DNA of 6,927 bases from Candidatus Tariuqbacter arcticus (GCA_013202315.1 JABMRZ010000103.1:1-6927); one strand, 5' to 3'; shown: positions 1 to 6,635, counted from the first letter of the stretch. Numbers and translations: made by a program. The notes: generated by a model from the letters alone, not told the origin.

Positions 1-22
1 ACTTAGAATGGAAATTGGGTAT

Positions 23-51
23 GGATTCCCGCAAAAAGCATGCGGGAATCC
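23..51. repeat. Palindrome downstream of the last gene (GGATTCCCGC / GCGGGAATCC)
   Basis: Two perfectly complementary 10-nt arms at 23-32 and 42-51 extend to 11 bp through the A33-T41 pair, leaving a 7-nt loop. It lies about 55 bp past the stop of the phosphoglycosyl transferase gene. No run of T follows on the minus strand, so it is not a standard intrinsic terminator, though the hairpin could protect the 3' end of the transcript. From memory, ATTCCCGC...GCGGGAAT palindromes of this kind are dispersed between genes in many bacterial genomes. Confidence 0.75.
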
Positions 52-56
52 CAGCC

Positions 57-84
57 CACTAAATCCTAAACCCTAAACCCTATT
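57..84. repeat. Degenerate 7-nt tandem repeat (CCCTAAA type)
   Basis: Four consecutive heptamers read CACTAAA, TCCTAAA, CCCTAAA and CCCTATT on the plus strand. The unit equals the plant-type telomere heptamer, but with four imperfect units beside a bacterial operon this is taken as chance. It belongs with the other 7-nt tracts in this window at 4355-4428, 6492-6519 and 6669-6710. Confidence 0.6.
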
Positions 85-106
85 TTAAAGAAAAGGATAA
101 AACTCG

Positions 107-739
107 CTATTGAGCCCCCTCCGCCTGTAAGACTTTAATAGGGGTCATAACGAGTATCCATAAATCCAGAGTGAAACTGCAGTTTTCAATGTAGTATAAA
201 TCCATCTGTACTCTTTCTTTATAAGATGTTTTCTGCCGTCCATTCACTTGCCAATAACCGGTTATAGAAGGCTTCATACTGAGTAATACATCTTTATGAG
301 AACCATACTTTACAAGTTCATCCGGGTGAATCATTCGCGGACCGATAAGTGACATTTCGCCCTTGAGAACATTGAATAACTGAGGGATTTCGTCCAAACT
401 GAATTTACGCAGGAAGGCTCCTATTAAGGTTACCCTAAAATCGTTCTCAAGTTTATGTTTTTCTTTGAATTCTTCATATAATTCCGGATGAGCCGAAATA
501 ATCTCATCCGCTTCAATAACCATAGTGCGGAATTTATACGCGTGAATTTCTTCGCCGCCTATTCCCATAATCCTACGGCGGTAAATTACCGGACCCTTTG
601 AAGTAATCCCTAAGGCGATTACAATTAACAACACCAAGGGCGACAGCAATACAATCAATATCAGCGTTACGGTGAAATCAAAGACTCTTTTACCCCAACG
701 CCGATAGAGTTCTCTGTTTATTCGATTCAACAATTTCAT
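107..739 (-). CDS. Monotopic phosphoglycosyl transferase (bacterial sugar transferase, WcaJ/WbaP/PglC catalytic domain)
   Basis: This enzyme transfers a sugar-1-phosphate from a UDP-sugar to undecaprenyl phosphate on the cytoplasmic face of the inner membrane, the first committed step of a lipid-linked glycan. Numbering from the ATG at 739 (210 aa), residues about 21-44 form one hydrophobic segment with a Ser-Pro kink (LLSPLV), as in the re-entrant helix of monotopic enzymes. Next come SKGPVIYRRR, YKFRTM (about 68-73), the catalytic Asp-Glu pair in FSLDEIPQLFNVLKGEMSLIGPR (D116, E117), and KPSITGYWQVNGR (about 156-168). Only the catalytic domain is present; the long N-terminal membrane part of WcaJ/WbaP is absent, so it is PglC-sized. 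A GTG at 775 would add 12 residues but deepen the overlap with the upstream gene from 50 to 86 nt; neither start has a clear ribosome site, and ATG fits the family better. Translation is probably coupled to the preceding gene. Sugar specificity cannot be read. The family assignment is secure. Confidence 0.93.
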   Translation of the reverse strand: MKLLNRINRELYRRWGKRVFDFTVTLILIVLLSPLVLLIVIALGITSKGPVIYRRRIMGIGGEEIHAYKFRTMVIEADEIISAHPELYEEFKEKHKLENDFRVTLIGAFLRKFSLDEIPQLFNVLKGEMSLIGPRMIHPDELVKYGSHKDVLLSMKPSITGYWQVNGRQKTSYKERVQMDLYYIENCSFTLDLWILVMTPIKVLQAEGAQ

Positions 740-1958
740 ATATGAAACGAGAGTAATTTTCGAGTATTTTTTCACGGGCGAAGTTTTTTTCTACATAAAG
801 GCGCCCCTGCTTCCCCATTTCTATTCCCAATTCGGGAGTATTCAATAACTTCATAACGGCAGTTTTAAGAGCGGGGGGATTTTCCGGCTCAACTACTATC
901 CCGCATCCCGCCTGCCCTATGAATTTCGCCGTTTCACTGTTCTCATTTACCGCCGCTAAGAGAGGGCGGCCGCTGGCGCAGCTGGTCATCAATTTGGAAG
1001 GAATACAAATGTCGGTCACGCTTTTCTTTTGAGTAATAGCCAGCGCATCGGAAGCGGCTAATAAATCGGGGAATACTTCCGGCGGCTGCAATGGTAAAAA
1101 CATCACATTTTCAAGATTGCATCGTTCAGAATATTCCAAGAGATAGGCTTTTCTGGCTCCTTCTCCCACCATAAGGAAACGGACTTTCCTGCAATTGCCG
1201 TCGGTCATCAATCCAGCGGATTGGAGTAGTGTTTCAAGTCCTTGCTTGTTGCCCATATTACCCGCATAAGTCACTACAAATTCATCATCGGCGATGCCAT
1301 ATTTTTCTCGGAAACCGTTCATCCGAGTCGAAGGTTTGATGATTGAAGTATCAACCCAATTCGGCAGCAGAGCGATCTTCTTCTTGCCCTTCAATCCTTT
1401 GCGAAGAAGATTTTCTTCGAATCCCGGTGAAATCACCACAATGCCGCTGGAAGCTCGATAAATATGCCCTTCAATCAGTTTCAATATGTTTAATATCAAC
1501 TTATTGCGCAGCATACCCAAAGCCACAGCCGTATCGGGAATCAAGTCCATAATATGAAATATAAATGGACAGCGCTTGAAACGGCTCAACAATTCAGCCG
1601 TTAAACCAATAGTAAGCGGCGGCGAAACGCAATAAATCAAATCGAAACGCTCTCTAAGAATTCCACCCCAAAAAGAAGAGAGGGTGAAAGAAAGATCATA
1701 ACCCATTCGTTTTAAAGTGGATGGTGATTTAGGTATATAAATGGGGCAGCGAATTATCCTCACCCCTTTGTCGATCGACCTTTCAAACAAACGCTGACGA
1801 AAACCGGGATACAAACGCCAATGTGGATAATGAGGATAAGAAGTGACCACGGTGATTTCTTCCCCCTTGGCGGAGAGATATTCAGCCAAGTCGGTTATAT
1901 ACACGCCGGGCCCAGTTAGTTCAGGCTTGTAATTGTTACTGATGATGAGTATTTTCAT
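690..1958 (-). CDS. GT4 glycosyltransferase, WcaI/WbuB-like
   Basis: This is a GT-B fold glycosyltransferase that adds a sugar from a nucleotide donor to a lipid-linked acceptor at the inner membrane. Numbering from the ATG at 1958 (422 aa), the N-terminal domain has the WcaI/WbuB-like opening NNYKPELTGPGVYITDLAEYL (8-28), a YPHYPHW stretch (41-47), and MDLIPDTAVALGML (137-150), matching the family's DLWPExAxxLGxL motif. The C-terminal donor domain has PNWVD (199-203), YAGNMGNKQGLETLL (231-245), VGEG, and IPSKLMTSCASGRPLLAA (319-336). The usual GT4 E-x7-E pair is absent here; as far as I recall E. coli WcaI is similar at this point, so I read this as a family trait. An in-frame TTG six bases upstream would add two residues, but ATG starts exactly at the first beta strand (MKILIIS). 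It follows the preceding gene by 25 nt and overlaps the phosphoglycosyl transferase gene by 50 nt. WbuB and WcaI homologues often sit beside such transferases. Donor and linkage are unknown. Confidence 0.9.
   Translation of the reverse strand: MKILIISNNYKPELTGPGVYITDLAEYLSAKGEEITVVTSYPHYPHWRLYPGFRQRLFERSIDKGVRIIRCPIYIPKSPSTLKRMGYDLSFTLSSFWGGILRERFDLIYCVSPPLTIGLTAELLSRFKRCPFIFHIMDLIPDTAVALGMLRNKLILNILKLIEGHIYRASSGIVVISPGFEENLLRKGLKGKKKIALLPNWVDTSIIKPSTRMNGFREKYGIADDEFVVTYAGNMGNKQGLETLLQSAGLMTDGNCRKVRFLMVGEGARKAYLLEYSERCNLENVMFLPLQPPEVFPDLLAASDALAITQKKSVTDICIPSKLMTSCASGRPLLAAVNENSETAKFIGQAGCGIVVEPENPPALKTAVMKLLNTPELGIEMGKQGRLYVEKNFAREKILENYSRFIYEIVESNKQRTLSALG
734..747. repeat. 14-bp perfect palindrome over the start codon of the phosphoglycosyl transferase
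   Basis: TTTCATATATGAAA is fully self-complementary and contains the ATG at 739-737 on the minus strand. It lies inside the 3' coding region of the upstream glycosyltransferase gene. It could modulate the coupled start, but a 14-bp AT-rich palindrome can also arise by chance. Confidence 0.45.
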
Positions 1959-1983
1959 CAGCAAAATCCAATAGAATCAAGAA

Positions 1984-3108
1984 TTAAATGACTTCAGTTA
2001 GAACTGCGAAGGTCTCCGCCGCCGCTTTTCGCCAGGAAAAGTCCGAAACCCTCTCAAAGCCTTTAGCAACCAGTTGCCCGCGCAAAGCCTGATTATTCAG
2101 TAGTTGTATTAAAAGTCCTGCGAATTGTTCAGTATTATCGGGGTCGCAAATTATCCCAGCATCCCCTACAACCTCCGGGAGTGAAGTTCGATTTGAAGAA
2201 AGCACCGGACTGCCGCAAGCCATGGCTTCCAATATCGGCAGCCCAAACCCTTCAAAAAGCGAGGGGAAAACGAACGCTTCCGCCCCTTTTAGCAAATCCC
2301 GATAGTCTTCCCTGGATAAATAGCCCAGGAAATGGGTAACGGTTCCAATTCCCAAGGAATCAGCCTTACTCTCCAATCTCCGCCTTTCGCCTTCCAATAC
2401 TCCAATTATTACTAAATTGCATTTCCCCTTAATTTCAGGCAGCGCCCTGGCGAAAATACGGAGCATACCATCTGCGTTTTTATGCCGGAGATGAGCTAAA
2501 GAAAGAATGAACCTCTCCGGCAGTGCAAGCTTTTCCCTTAGATTTGATATCGCATCATCCTGAAAATCAGCATTAAAGAACTTATGGTCGACACCTTCGT
2601 ATATTACGGTCACCTTTCCGGAGCTATCGGGAAATTTTTCACATATATCATCAGCGGTAAATCTGGAATTTGCGATGATGCTATCAGCTTCATTACAGGT
2701 CTTTCTGTAAAGCCACCATTTGTATCGGTCTTTGAAAAAACCCTGACTGAAATGAGCGAAGTTTAAATCATGAATAGTCACCACTGAGGGGCACCGGCAT
2801 TTGCCGATAGACAGCAAGGTCGCCGGGCTGAAATATAGATTGGGTTGGATGAATTTCAAAGTCCGCCTGACTATAAGATGTTCCAAGGGGACTCGGCGGT
2901 TCATTTTCGCAGGCAAATTATGGCTGAAAATATCCGCTTCAGGCGCATTCCGCTCGAAGAAATTGCGATTATCGCCGGCTGTTAAAAGAACCCAGGTTGC
3001 TTCGCTGAACCGCCTGACTAATTCGGGAATTAAACTGAAAATATAAGTTTTATTCCCGCCGGCGGGGGCATCAGCGGCGTAGCGAAGCGCGTTTACCATT
3101 ATCTTCAC
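1984..3108 (-). CDS. GT4 glycosyltransferase, possibly mannosyltransferase (MtfB/WbaZ-like)
   Basis: This 374-aa GT-B fold glycosyltransferase probably acts in the cytoplasm or at the inner membrane face. The N-terminal domain contains the glycine-rich loop ADAPAGGNKTYIFSL (about 12-26), TIHDLNFAHF (111-120) and ADSIIANSRFTADDI (141-155). The linker and donor domain show VIYEGVD (168-174), LSLAHLRHKNADGML (202-216) and VIIGVLEG. A textbook GT4 signature, FPSLFEGFGLPILEAMACG (281-299), has E286 and E294 as the E-x7-E pair that contacts the nucleotide sugar, followed by SLPEVVGDAG (309-318). This layout is typical of O-antigen mannosyltransferases of the MtfB group, but I infer the sugar only from overall resemblance. 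The start is the GTG at 3108, which overlaps the TGA of the upstream gene in a GTGA arrangement and implies translational coupling. An ATG nine bases further in is an alternative. The length is normal and the frame is intact. Confidence 0.93.
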   Translation of the reverse strand: MKIMVNALRYAADAPAGGNKTYIFSLIPELVRRFSEATWVLLTAGDNRNFFERNAPEADIFSHNLPAKMNRRVPLEHLIVRRTLKFIQPNLYFSPATLLSIGKCRCPSVVTIHDLNFAHFSQGFFKDRYKWWLYRKTCNEADSIIANSRFTADDICEKFPDSSGKVTVIYEGVDHKFFNADFQDDAISNLREKLALPERFILSLAHLRHKNADGMLRIFARALPEIKGKCNLVIIGVLEGERRRLESKADSLGIGTVTHFLGYLSREDYRDLLKGAEAFVFPSLFEGFGLPILEAMACGSPVLSSNRTSLPEVVGDAGIICDPDNTEQFAGLLIQLLNNQALRGQLVAKGFERVSDFSWRKAAAETFAVLTEVI

Positions 3109-4286
3109 GAACCCGCTAACTCTACATATAGTTGAGAATACTTATTGACCATAGCTTCAACGGTGAAGCGTTCACGATACCGTTTTTTTGCTTCAGAAGC
3201 GAGTTTTTGCCGCATTTCAGGCTGCTCATACAGTCTCAATATAGTTTCAGCCAAAGCCTGTTCATCTCCGACTTTGAAAAGCATTCCAGCTTCATTATCG
3301 CCAACGACTTCACGATTATTGGGGATATCCGAAGCGATGATAGGCAATCCGCCAGCCATATATTCCAGAAGCGTGATAGAAAGCCCTTCGAAAAGCGAAG
3401 GAAGAACAGCCGCATCGAATCCGGGAACGACTTTGGTGATATCATGCACAGAGCCGGTGAACTTCAATCTGTCCCCCAAATCCAAATCCTTCGCCATCCG
3501 GCGGAATTCCTTTTCATCCGGTCCTTCACCGACAATCACACCCATTATATTGCTGCAGCGAGGAATTAGGATTTTCATCGCTTTTAGAAAGCAATCCACC
3601 CCTTTTTGCCATTTGAGCCTGGTAACATTTCCCAGGACGAAAGTATCAGGCGAAGCTCCTATTTCCCTCCTGAATTCATCACGGCGCTTCGCAAAATCTA
3701 CATATTCTATGGAAATGCCATTATGAATGACGACGGTATCTTTCAGGGGCGGCGGCTTGATGCTTCTGCGCATTTTCATCGCCGAATGAGAAACGAAGAC
3801 CATTCGATCCGTCAACCGCTCAAGGAGAAAAAAGGGAATCGTATATAATGAACTCAAGAAACGGGATTTCATAGTCCAGCGATGGTGTTGATGCGGAAGC
3901 AAATGGTCGGTCCATATTATCGGCGTCCTGCCCTGCAGTCTGACTGCGATTCTGGTGAACAAACCGGCAAAACTGTTGTGACCGTGAACTAAATTGAAAG
4001 AACCTCGTTTTACAATTCGATATATCTTGAGAACCGCATTCCAATTCCACTTGCCATATATATTGACGAAATGCAGTGGAATATCCAACTTTTTCAAATC
4101 CTCAATCAGCGGTCCATCGCTGTTGCATATCAATTCTATATCGAAGAGCGATTCATCTAAATGGCGGATTAGGCTGAGGACGACCCGTTCTTCACCGCCC
4201 ATAGTCTGGAACGGTTCCACCATCAGGATTTTTATCCGCCTATCGGAATAATTCTGCGATTTATGAAGTTGAGAGACCTTTTCCAA
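3105..4286 (-). CDS. GT4 glycosyltransferase, start at TTG
   Basis: This 393-aa GT-B fold glycosyltransferase belongs to the group 1 (GT4) family. It shows IKILMVEPFQTMGGEERVVLSL (18-39), where the GGEERV loop replaces the usual GGAERV, followed by LVHGHNSFAG (99-108), VFVSHSAM (163-170) and VIHNGIS (186-192). The donor half has GNVTRLKWQKGVD (219-231), VGEGPD (252-257) and LPSLFEGLSITLLEYMAGG (295-313), in which E300 and E308 form the E-x7-E pair. SDIPNNREVVGD follows. The start is unusual. The only codon able to supply the whole first beta strand is a TTG at 4286, because an in-frame TGA lies three codons upstream and the first in-frame ATG, at 4223, would cut into the strand. No convincing ribosome site precedes the TTG, so the exact start is uncertain. 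It is the first gene of the tightly packed four-gene unit, and its stop overlaps the next start by 4 nt. The substrate is unknown. Confidence 0.9.
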   Translation of the reverse strand: MEKVSQLHKSQNYSDRRIKILMVEPFQTMGGEERVVLSLIRHLDESLFDIELICNSDGPLIEDLKKLDIPLHFVNIYGKWNWNAVLKIYRIVKRGSFNLVHGHNSFAGLFTRIAVRLQGRTPIIWTDHLLPHQHHRWTMKSRFLSSLYTIPFFLLERLTDRMVFVSHSAMKMRRSIKPPPLKDTVVIHNGISIEYVDFAKRRDEFRREIGASPDTFVLGNVTRLKWQKGVDCFLKAMKILIPRCSNIMGVIVGEGPDEKEFRRMAKDLDLGDRLKFTGSVHDITKVVPGFDAAVLPSLFEGLSITLLEYMAGGLPIIASDIPNNREVVGDNEAGMLFKVGDEQALAETILRLYEQPEMRQKLASEAKKRYRERFTVEAMVNKYSQLYVELAGS

Positions 4287-4334
4287 TACACATCATATTT
4301 TTATTCTCAAAGAGACTTCACCCGGAAGATGCGG

Positions 4335-4350
4335 TCCCGAATATTCGGGA
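4335..4350. repeat. 16-bp perfect palindrome TCCCGAATATTCGGGA
   Basis: The sequence is fully self-complementary with no loop, the form of a dimeric repressor or activator site rather than an RNA hairpin. It lies about 50 bp upstream of the TTG start of the first glycosyltransferase, a suitable place for an operator. No regulator is encoded in the window and no second copy was seen, so function is a guess. Confidence 0.5.
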
Positions 4351-4354
4351 TAGT

Positions 4355-4428
4355 TGAATTTATCATAGGTAACTTGTCATTTATCATTGGTTTAAGAAAC
4401 AAATGACGAGTGGCGAGTGACAAATGAT
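4355..4428. repeat. Two opposed tracts of degenerate 7-nt repeats (consensus near RAATGAY)
   Basis: On the plus strand 4401-4428 divides into AAATGAC, GAGTGGC, GAGTGAC and AAATGAT. On the minus strand, reading from 4389 down to 4355, the units are CAATGAT, AAATGAC, AAGTTAC, CTATGAT and AAATTCA. The two arrays face each other across about 11 bases, so parts can pair (for example TTGTCATTT with AAATGAC). The strict 7-nt register resembles the short tandemly repeated sequences known from cyanobacterial intergenic DNA. Confidence 0.55.
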
Positions 4429-4484
4429 ATTTAAGAACACTCAACACCACATCATAGTCATATCGACAATTATTTATCGATTTT

Positions 4485-4499
4485 GGCGCAAGAAGCGCC
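4485..4499. repeat. Small hairpin GGCGC/GCGCC at the sulfatase-fold stop codon
   Basis: A five-base-pair stem (4485-4489 with 4495-4499) and a loop of five overlaps the last base of the TAG stop. In the direction of transcription it is followed by AAAATCG, not by T residues, so it is not a convincing intrinsic terminator and read-through into the glycosyltransferase genes remains possible. Confidence 0.4.
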
Positions 4500-6421
4500 T
4501 ATTTCACATAACCGAGCGCTCTCAGATTATCCAGCACCGCTTTAGAAAGGCTTTCTTTCGGCGGAACCATATCGCGGCTGGATTCATGTGAATAACCCCG
4601 GGCTTCCATCCAACCGAGAAGCAGACTATTAAGGCTGTCAGCTATTATAGGATTGGCTTCAAGGCGGTTTTCCGAGCAATGATAATCGACGGCAGTATGG
4701 TAGAGTTCCTCTTCACCGGTCGTTTCGGCGCGAATGAAAGTCCACTCATCGGTATAAATTGCCGAATAATCATCATGGTAAGGCGACCAATCCAGCGCTA
4801 AATTGAAAGACAACACCCAGGGACTAACACTCGCCAAATCTTGACGAACCTGCGAATCATAAGTGAATAGAGGTATCCCCTGCATCGATTTCGGGCAAGC
4901 CAAACCGGCGAGGTTTAATATAGTGGGGGCGATATCCACAGAACTAACGGGAACATCCACAATTTGCGCTTCATCCCTTTCGCCCGGCAACAAGATGATG
5001 AGGGGAACGCAGGAACTGCTTTCATATAGCCACTTACTGTGCCCAAAGTAGGGCTGGTCTTCATTCAGGCGCTCGCCTAAATCCTCGCCATGGTCGGCGG
5101 TGAAAATAATGATGCTATCATCCCAGTATCCATTGCGCTTGATGGCGTCGACAACCTCCCCTAATTGAATATCAGTATAATAAATGTCCGAATCGTAATA
5201 AAGGCGGATATCCGTGATTTCTTTCATTTTAGCCTGCGAAGTGTCCGCGAAGGGCTCGCAGTAAGAATGCTGGCGAAAGAATCCATCAGGCAGATCTACC
5301 AGCCTATCACCGTAAGGCTCGTGCGGCCAATGCCAATAAATATGGGTATAAAAAGGCTCGACCGGCCCACTATCGAGCCAATCGACGGCGGCTTTCGTTT
5401 CAGGATTCAAATCCTGAGGGGAAATCCTTCTGTCGAGTAAGAAGGTTTGATAACAATTATACAGATTGCAAACCAAGCTTTTCAGGTCGTATCCGCCTTC
5501 AGCTTTTACCTTCAGTCCGTGTTGGTATAGTTCATCAATATCGTAATCGAGACCGCTGAAGATGCCCGGTAATCCTGCGGTTAGATGAGATGAAGTGTGA
5601 TAACCTGCCTTTTTCAATTCGACGGCGATCGTGGTCAAGCTGTTCTTTTGAAGGTCTAATTGAATCCCGTTGGCGAAAACCCCATGTTCGAAAGGATAAA
5701 CACCGGTGAAAATTGAAGCGTAGTTGGGCGCAGTTTCAGGCAGGGCTGATATACAGCGATTAAAGCGGAAGCCCTGGTCAAAATATTCATCCAAATTGGG
5801 AGTTGTGCCCCGCGTGTATCCATACAGAGATATGTGATCCTTGCGTAATGTATCTACGCTGATCAGAATAATGTTGGGGAATTTGCTTTTGGTCAACTCT
5901 AATTTATTCGGAATAAAACTGGAAATCACAACTGAATGAAGTATGATGACACCAATTAAAATTAAGTGAATTACAACGGTTCGATACGCCGCTTTGCCCG
6001 CTGGATCTTTCTTTTTAGTTCTAATAAAAATTGAACTTATCAATAGTGAAATCACCAACAAGGGGATGAAAAAAATCCCTAAATTATATAAAAGAATATA
6101 TAACCAGTCCGATGTCTGAAGGATTTTTTGTCCGTGAATGGAAGACAAATCCAAATTAACGGCTAAACTCATCCACAACAGAACCGCAACGGTGTAGAAC
6201 AGCGCTAATTCACGGCGTTTTCGCCCCGCCTTCTTTCGAGTGAAAGGACGAATGAGACTAAAGACAACAATGAAAACCGCAACGGTTCCTAACCCATAAA
6301 AGAGATATACAATAGGAGAATAGGCGCTGAAAGGCGCCGAATACAGTTTTATCAATTGTAATTCAACAAATCGAAAAATCAAACCAAATGAAAAAGCGTA
6401 TATCATAAACCGGGCGAACAT
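4499..6421 (-). CDS. Membrane-anchored sulfatase/phosphotransferase-fold enzyme (alkaline phosphatase superfamily) with Thr at the nucleophile position
   Basis: This 640-aa protein (numbered from the ATG at 6421) begins with five hydrophobic segments at about 5-22, 37-58, 73-90, 104-132 and 148-169. Loops 2-3 (RKKAGRKRR) and 4-5 (RTKKKDPAGK) are strongly basic. By the positive-inside rule the catalytic domain, from about 182 onward, lies outside the membrane. Its motifs follow the sulfatase family: SVDTLRKDHISLYGY (metal ligand D190), ASIFTGVYPFEHG, HWPHEPYG (364-371), FTADHGEDLGER (D443, H444), GHSKWLYESSSCVPLI (H461), and a C-terminal LRALGYVK. In TAPNYASIFTG a Thr (T230) occupies the place of the Cys/Ser of CxPSRxxxxTG that becomes formylglycine in true sulfatases. 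A Thr nucleophile is found in LtaS and phosphoethanolamine transferases of the same superfamily, so transfer or hydrolysis of a phosphate ester is more likely than sulfate hydrolysis. The locus suggests action on the glycan. Most similar proteins are annotated simply as sulfatase. Confidence 0.88.
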   Translation of the reverse strand: MFARFMIYAFSFGLIFRFVELQLIKLYSAPFSAYSPIVYLFYGLGTVAVFIVVFSLIRPFTRKKAGRKRRELALFYTVAVLLWMSLAVNLDLSSIHGQKILQTSDWLYILLYNLGIFFIPLLVISLLISSIFIRTKKKDPAGKAAYRTVVIHLILIGVIILHSVVISSFIPNKLELTKSKFPNIILISVDTLRKDHISLYGYTRGTTPNLDEYFDQGFRFNRCISALPETAPNYASIFTGVYPFEHGVFANGIQLDLQKNSLTTIAVELKKAGYHTSSHLTAGLPGIFSGLDYDIDELYQHGLKVKAEGGYDLKSLVCNLYNCYQTFLLDRRISPQDLNPETKAAVDWLDSGPVEPFYTHIYWHWPHEPYGDRLVDLPDGFFRQHSYCEPFADTSQAKMKEITDIRLYYDSDIYYTDIQLGEVVDAIKRNGYWDDSIIIFTADHGEDLGERLNEDQPYFGHSKWLYESSSCVPLIILLPGERDEAQIVDVPVSSVDIAPTILNLAGLACPKSMQGIPLFTYDSQVRQDLASVSPWVLSFNLALDWSPYHDDYSAIYTDEWTFIRAETTGEEELYHTAVDYHCSENRLEANPIIADSLNSLLLGWMEARGYSHESSRDMVPPKESLSKAVLDNLRALGYVK

Positions 6422-6427
6422 ATTCTT

Positions 6428-6433
6428 CACCTC
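6428..6433 (-). promoter_or_regulatory. Shine-Dalgarno GAGGTG that fixes the start of the sulfatase-fold gene
   Basis: On the minus strand GAGGTG is followed by six bases (AAGAAT) and then the ATG at 6421, an ideal spacing. A longer reading would start at the GTG at 6430, but that GTG is itself part of the ribosome site and has no good site of its own. The ATG is therefore preferred. Confidence 0.75.
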
Positions 6434-6491
6434 AAATATGTTTTCTTACCCAAATAGGAATACACCGAAATGACATTATTGAATATACATA

Positions 6492-6519
6492 TTATCTTAG
6501 ATTTATCATTTTTCATTTT
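6492..6519. repeat. 7-nt tandem tract (AAAATGA type) abutting repeat copy 1
   Basis: On the minus strand, reading from 6519 down to 6492, the units are AAAATGA, AAAATGA, TAAATCT and AAGATAA. Two units are identical and two degenerate. The tract ends exactly where the first structured-repeat copy begins (CTATTT at 6520). Confidence 0.45.
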
Positions 6520-6576
6520 CTATTTTTAAAGTAAACCTTCATTCCGCCGGGGCGGTACCACCAAGTATGTAAATAG
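6520..6576. repeat. Structured intergenic repeat, copy 1
   Basis: The outer arms CTATTT (6520-6525) and AAATAG (6571-6576) are complementary. Inside are the conserved blocks GTAAACCTTCAT (6531-6542) and ACCACCAAGTATG (6557-6569), flanking an inner stem CCGCC (6544-6548) / GGCGG (6551-6555). Copy 2 has both conserved blocks unchanged but different stem sequences. Confidence 0.75.
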
Positions 6577-6579
6577 TAT

Positions 6580-6594
6580 GACCCCTTCAGGGTC
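6580..6594. repeat. Palindrome GACCC-cttca-GGGTC
   Basis: A five-bp stem and five-nt loop immediately follow structured-repeat copy 1. There is no T-run on either side. It is one of several unrelated palindromes in this spacer. Confidence 0.5.
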
Positions 6595-6603
6595 GGTATT
6601 ATT

Positions 6604-6635
6604 CGGATTCTTTTATCCGCAGGTTTCACCTACGG
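6604..6635. repeat. Two overlapping, mutually exclusive inverted repeats
   Basis: CGGAT (6604-6608) pairs with ATCCG (6615-6619). CCG plus AGGT (6617-6619, 6621-6624) pairs with ACCT plus CGG (6628-6631, 6633-6635) across one C-A mismatch and a TTC loop. They share bases 6617-6619, so only one can form at a time. Confidence 0.4.

Larger units (their letters stand above)
4287..4498. other. 212-bp spacer between the sulfatase-fold gene and the glycosyltransferase unit
   Basis: This is the only sizeable gap inside the locus. It contains a 16-bp palindrome (4335-4350), two opposed tracts of degenerate heptamers (4355-4428), a weak inverted repeat ATCGA/TCGAT (4462-4481) and a GGCGC/GCGCC hairpin touching the sulfatase stop codon (4485-4499). 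Any promoter for the four downstream genes should lie here, but I cannot pick out a credible -35/-10 pair, and none of the hairpins has a T-run on the correct side. I see no open frame of interest except an 11-residue frame at 4296-4261. Confidence 0.6.

Noticed and set aside
23..51. Intrinsic terminator for the operon
   Set aside because: The stem is good but is followed by ATACCCAATTT on the transcribed strand and lacks a T-run. It fits a dispersed palindrome better.
64..84. Telomere-like CCCTAAA repeats as evidence for a eukaryotic source
   Set aside because: Only about three imperfect units are present beside a clearly bacterial operon with GTG and TTG starts and overlapping genes. Other 7-nt tracts of different sequence occur elsewhere in the window.
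690..1958. Loss of the E-x7-E motif as a sign of an inactive glycosyltransferase
   Set aside because: The region QKKSVTDICIPSKL resembles the equivalent part of E. coli WcaI as I remember it, which also lacks the pair, so this looks like a subfamily feature.
3145..3726. A 193-codon plus-strand open frame opposite a glycosyltransferase gene, and other plus-strand frames
   Set aside because: They lie wholly over strongly conserved glycosyltransferase or sulfatase-fold coding sequence on the other strand. Their translations show no recognisable domain, and the motifs of the minus-strand proteins are continuous.
4485..4499. Intrinsic terminator after the sulfatase-fold gene
   Set aside because: The short stem is followed by A residues in the transcription direction; the T-run lies on the wrong strand for a minus-strand gene.
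6434..6520. Sigma-70 promoter for the sulfatase-fold gene
   Set aside because: The stretch is AT-rich and offers several TATA-like hexamers, but none has a recognisable -35 at 16-18 bp, so no position can be supported.
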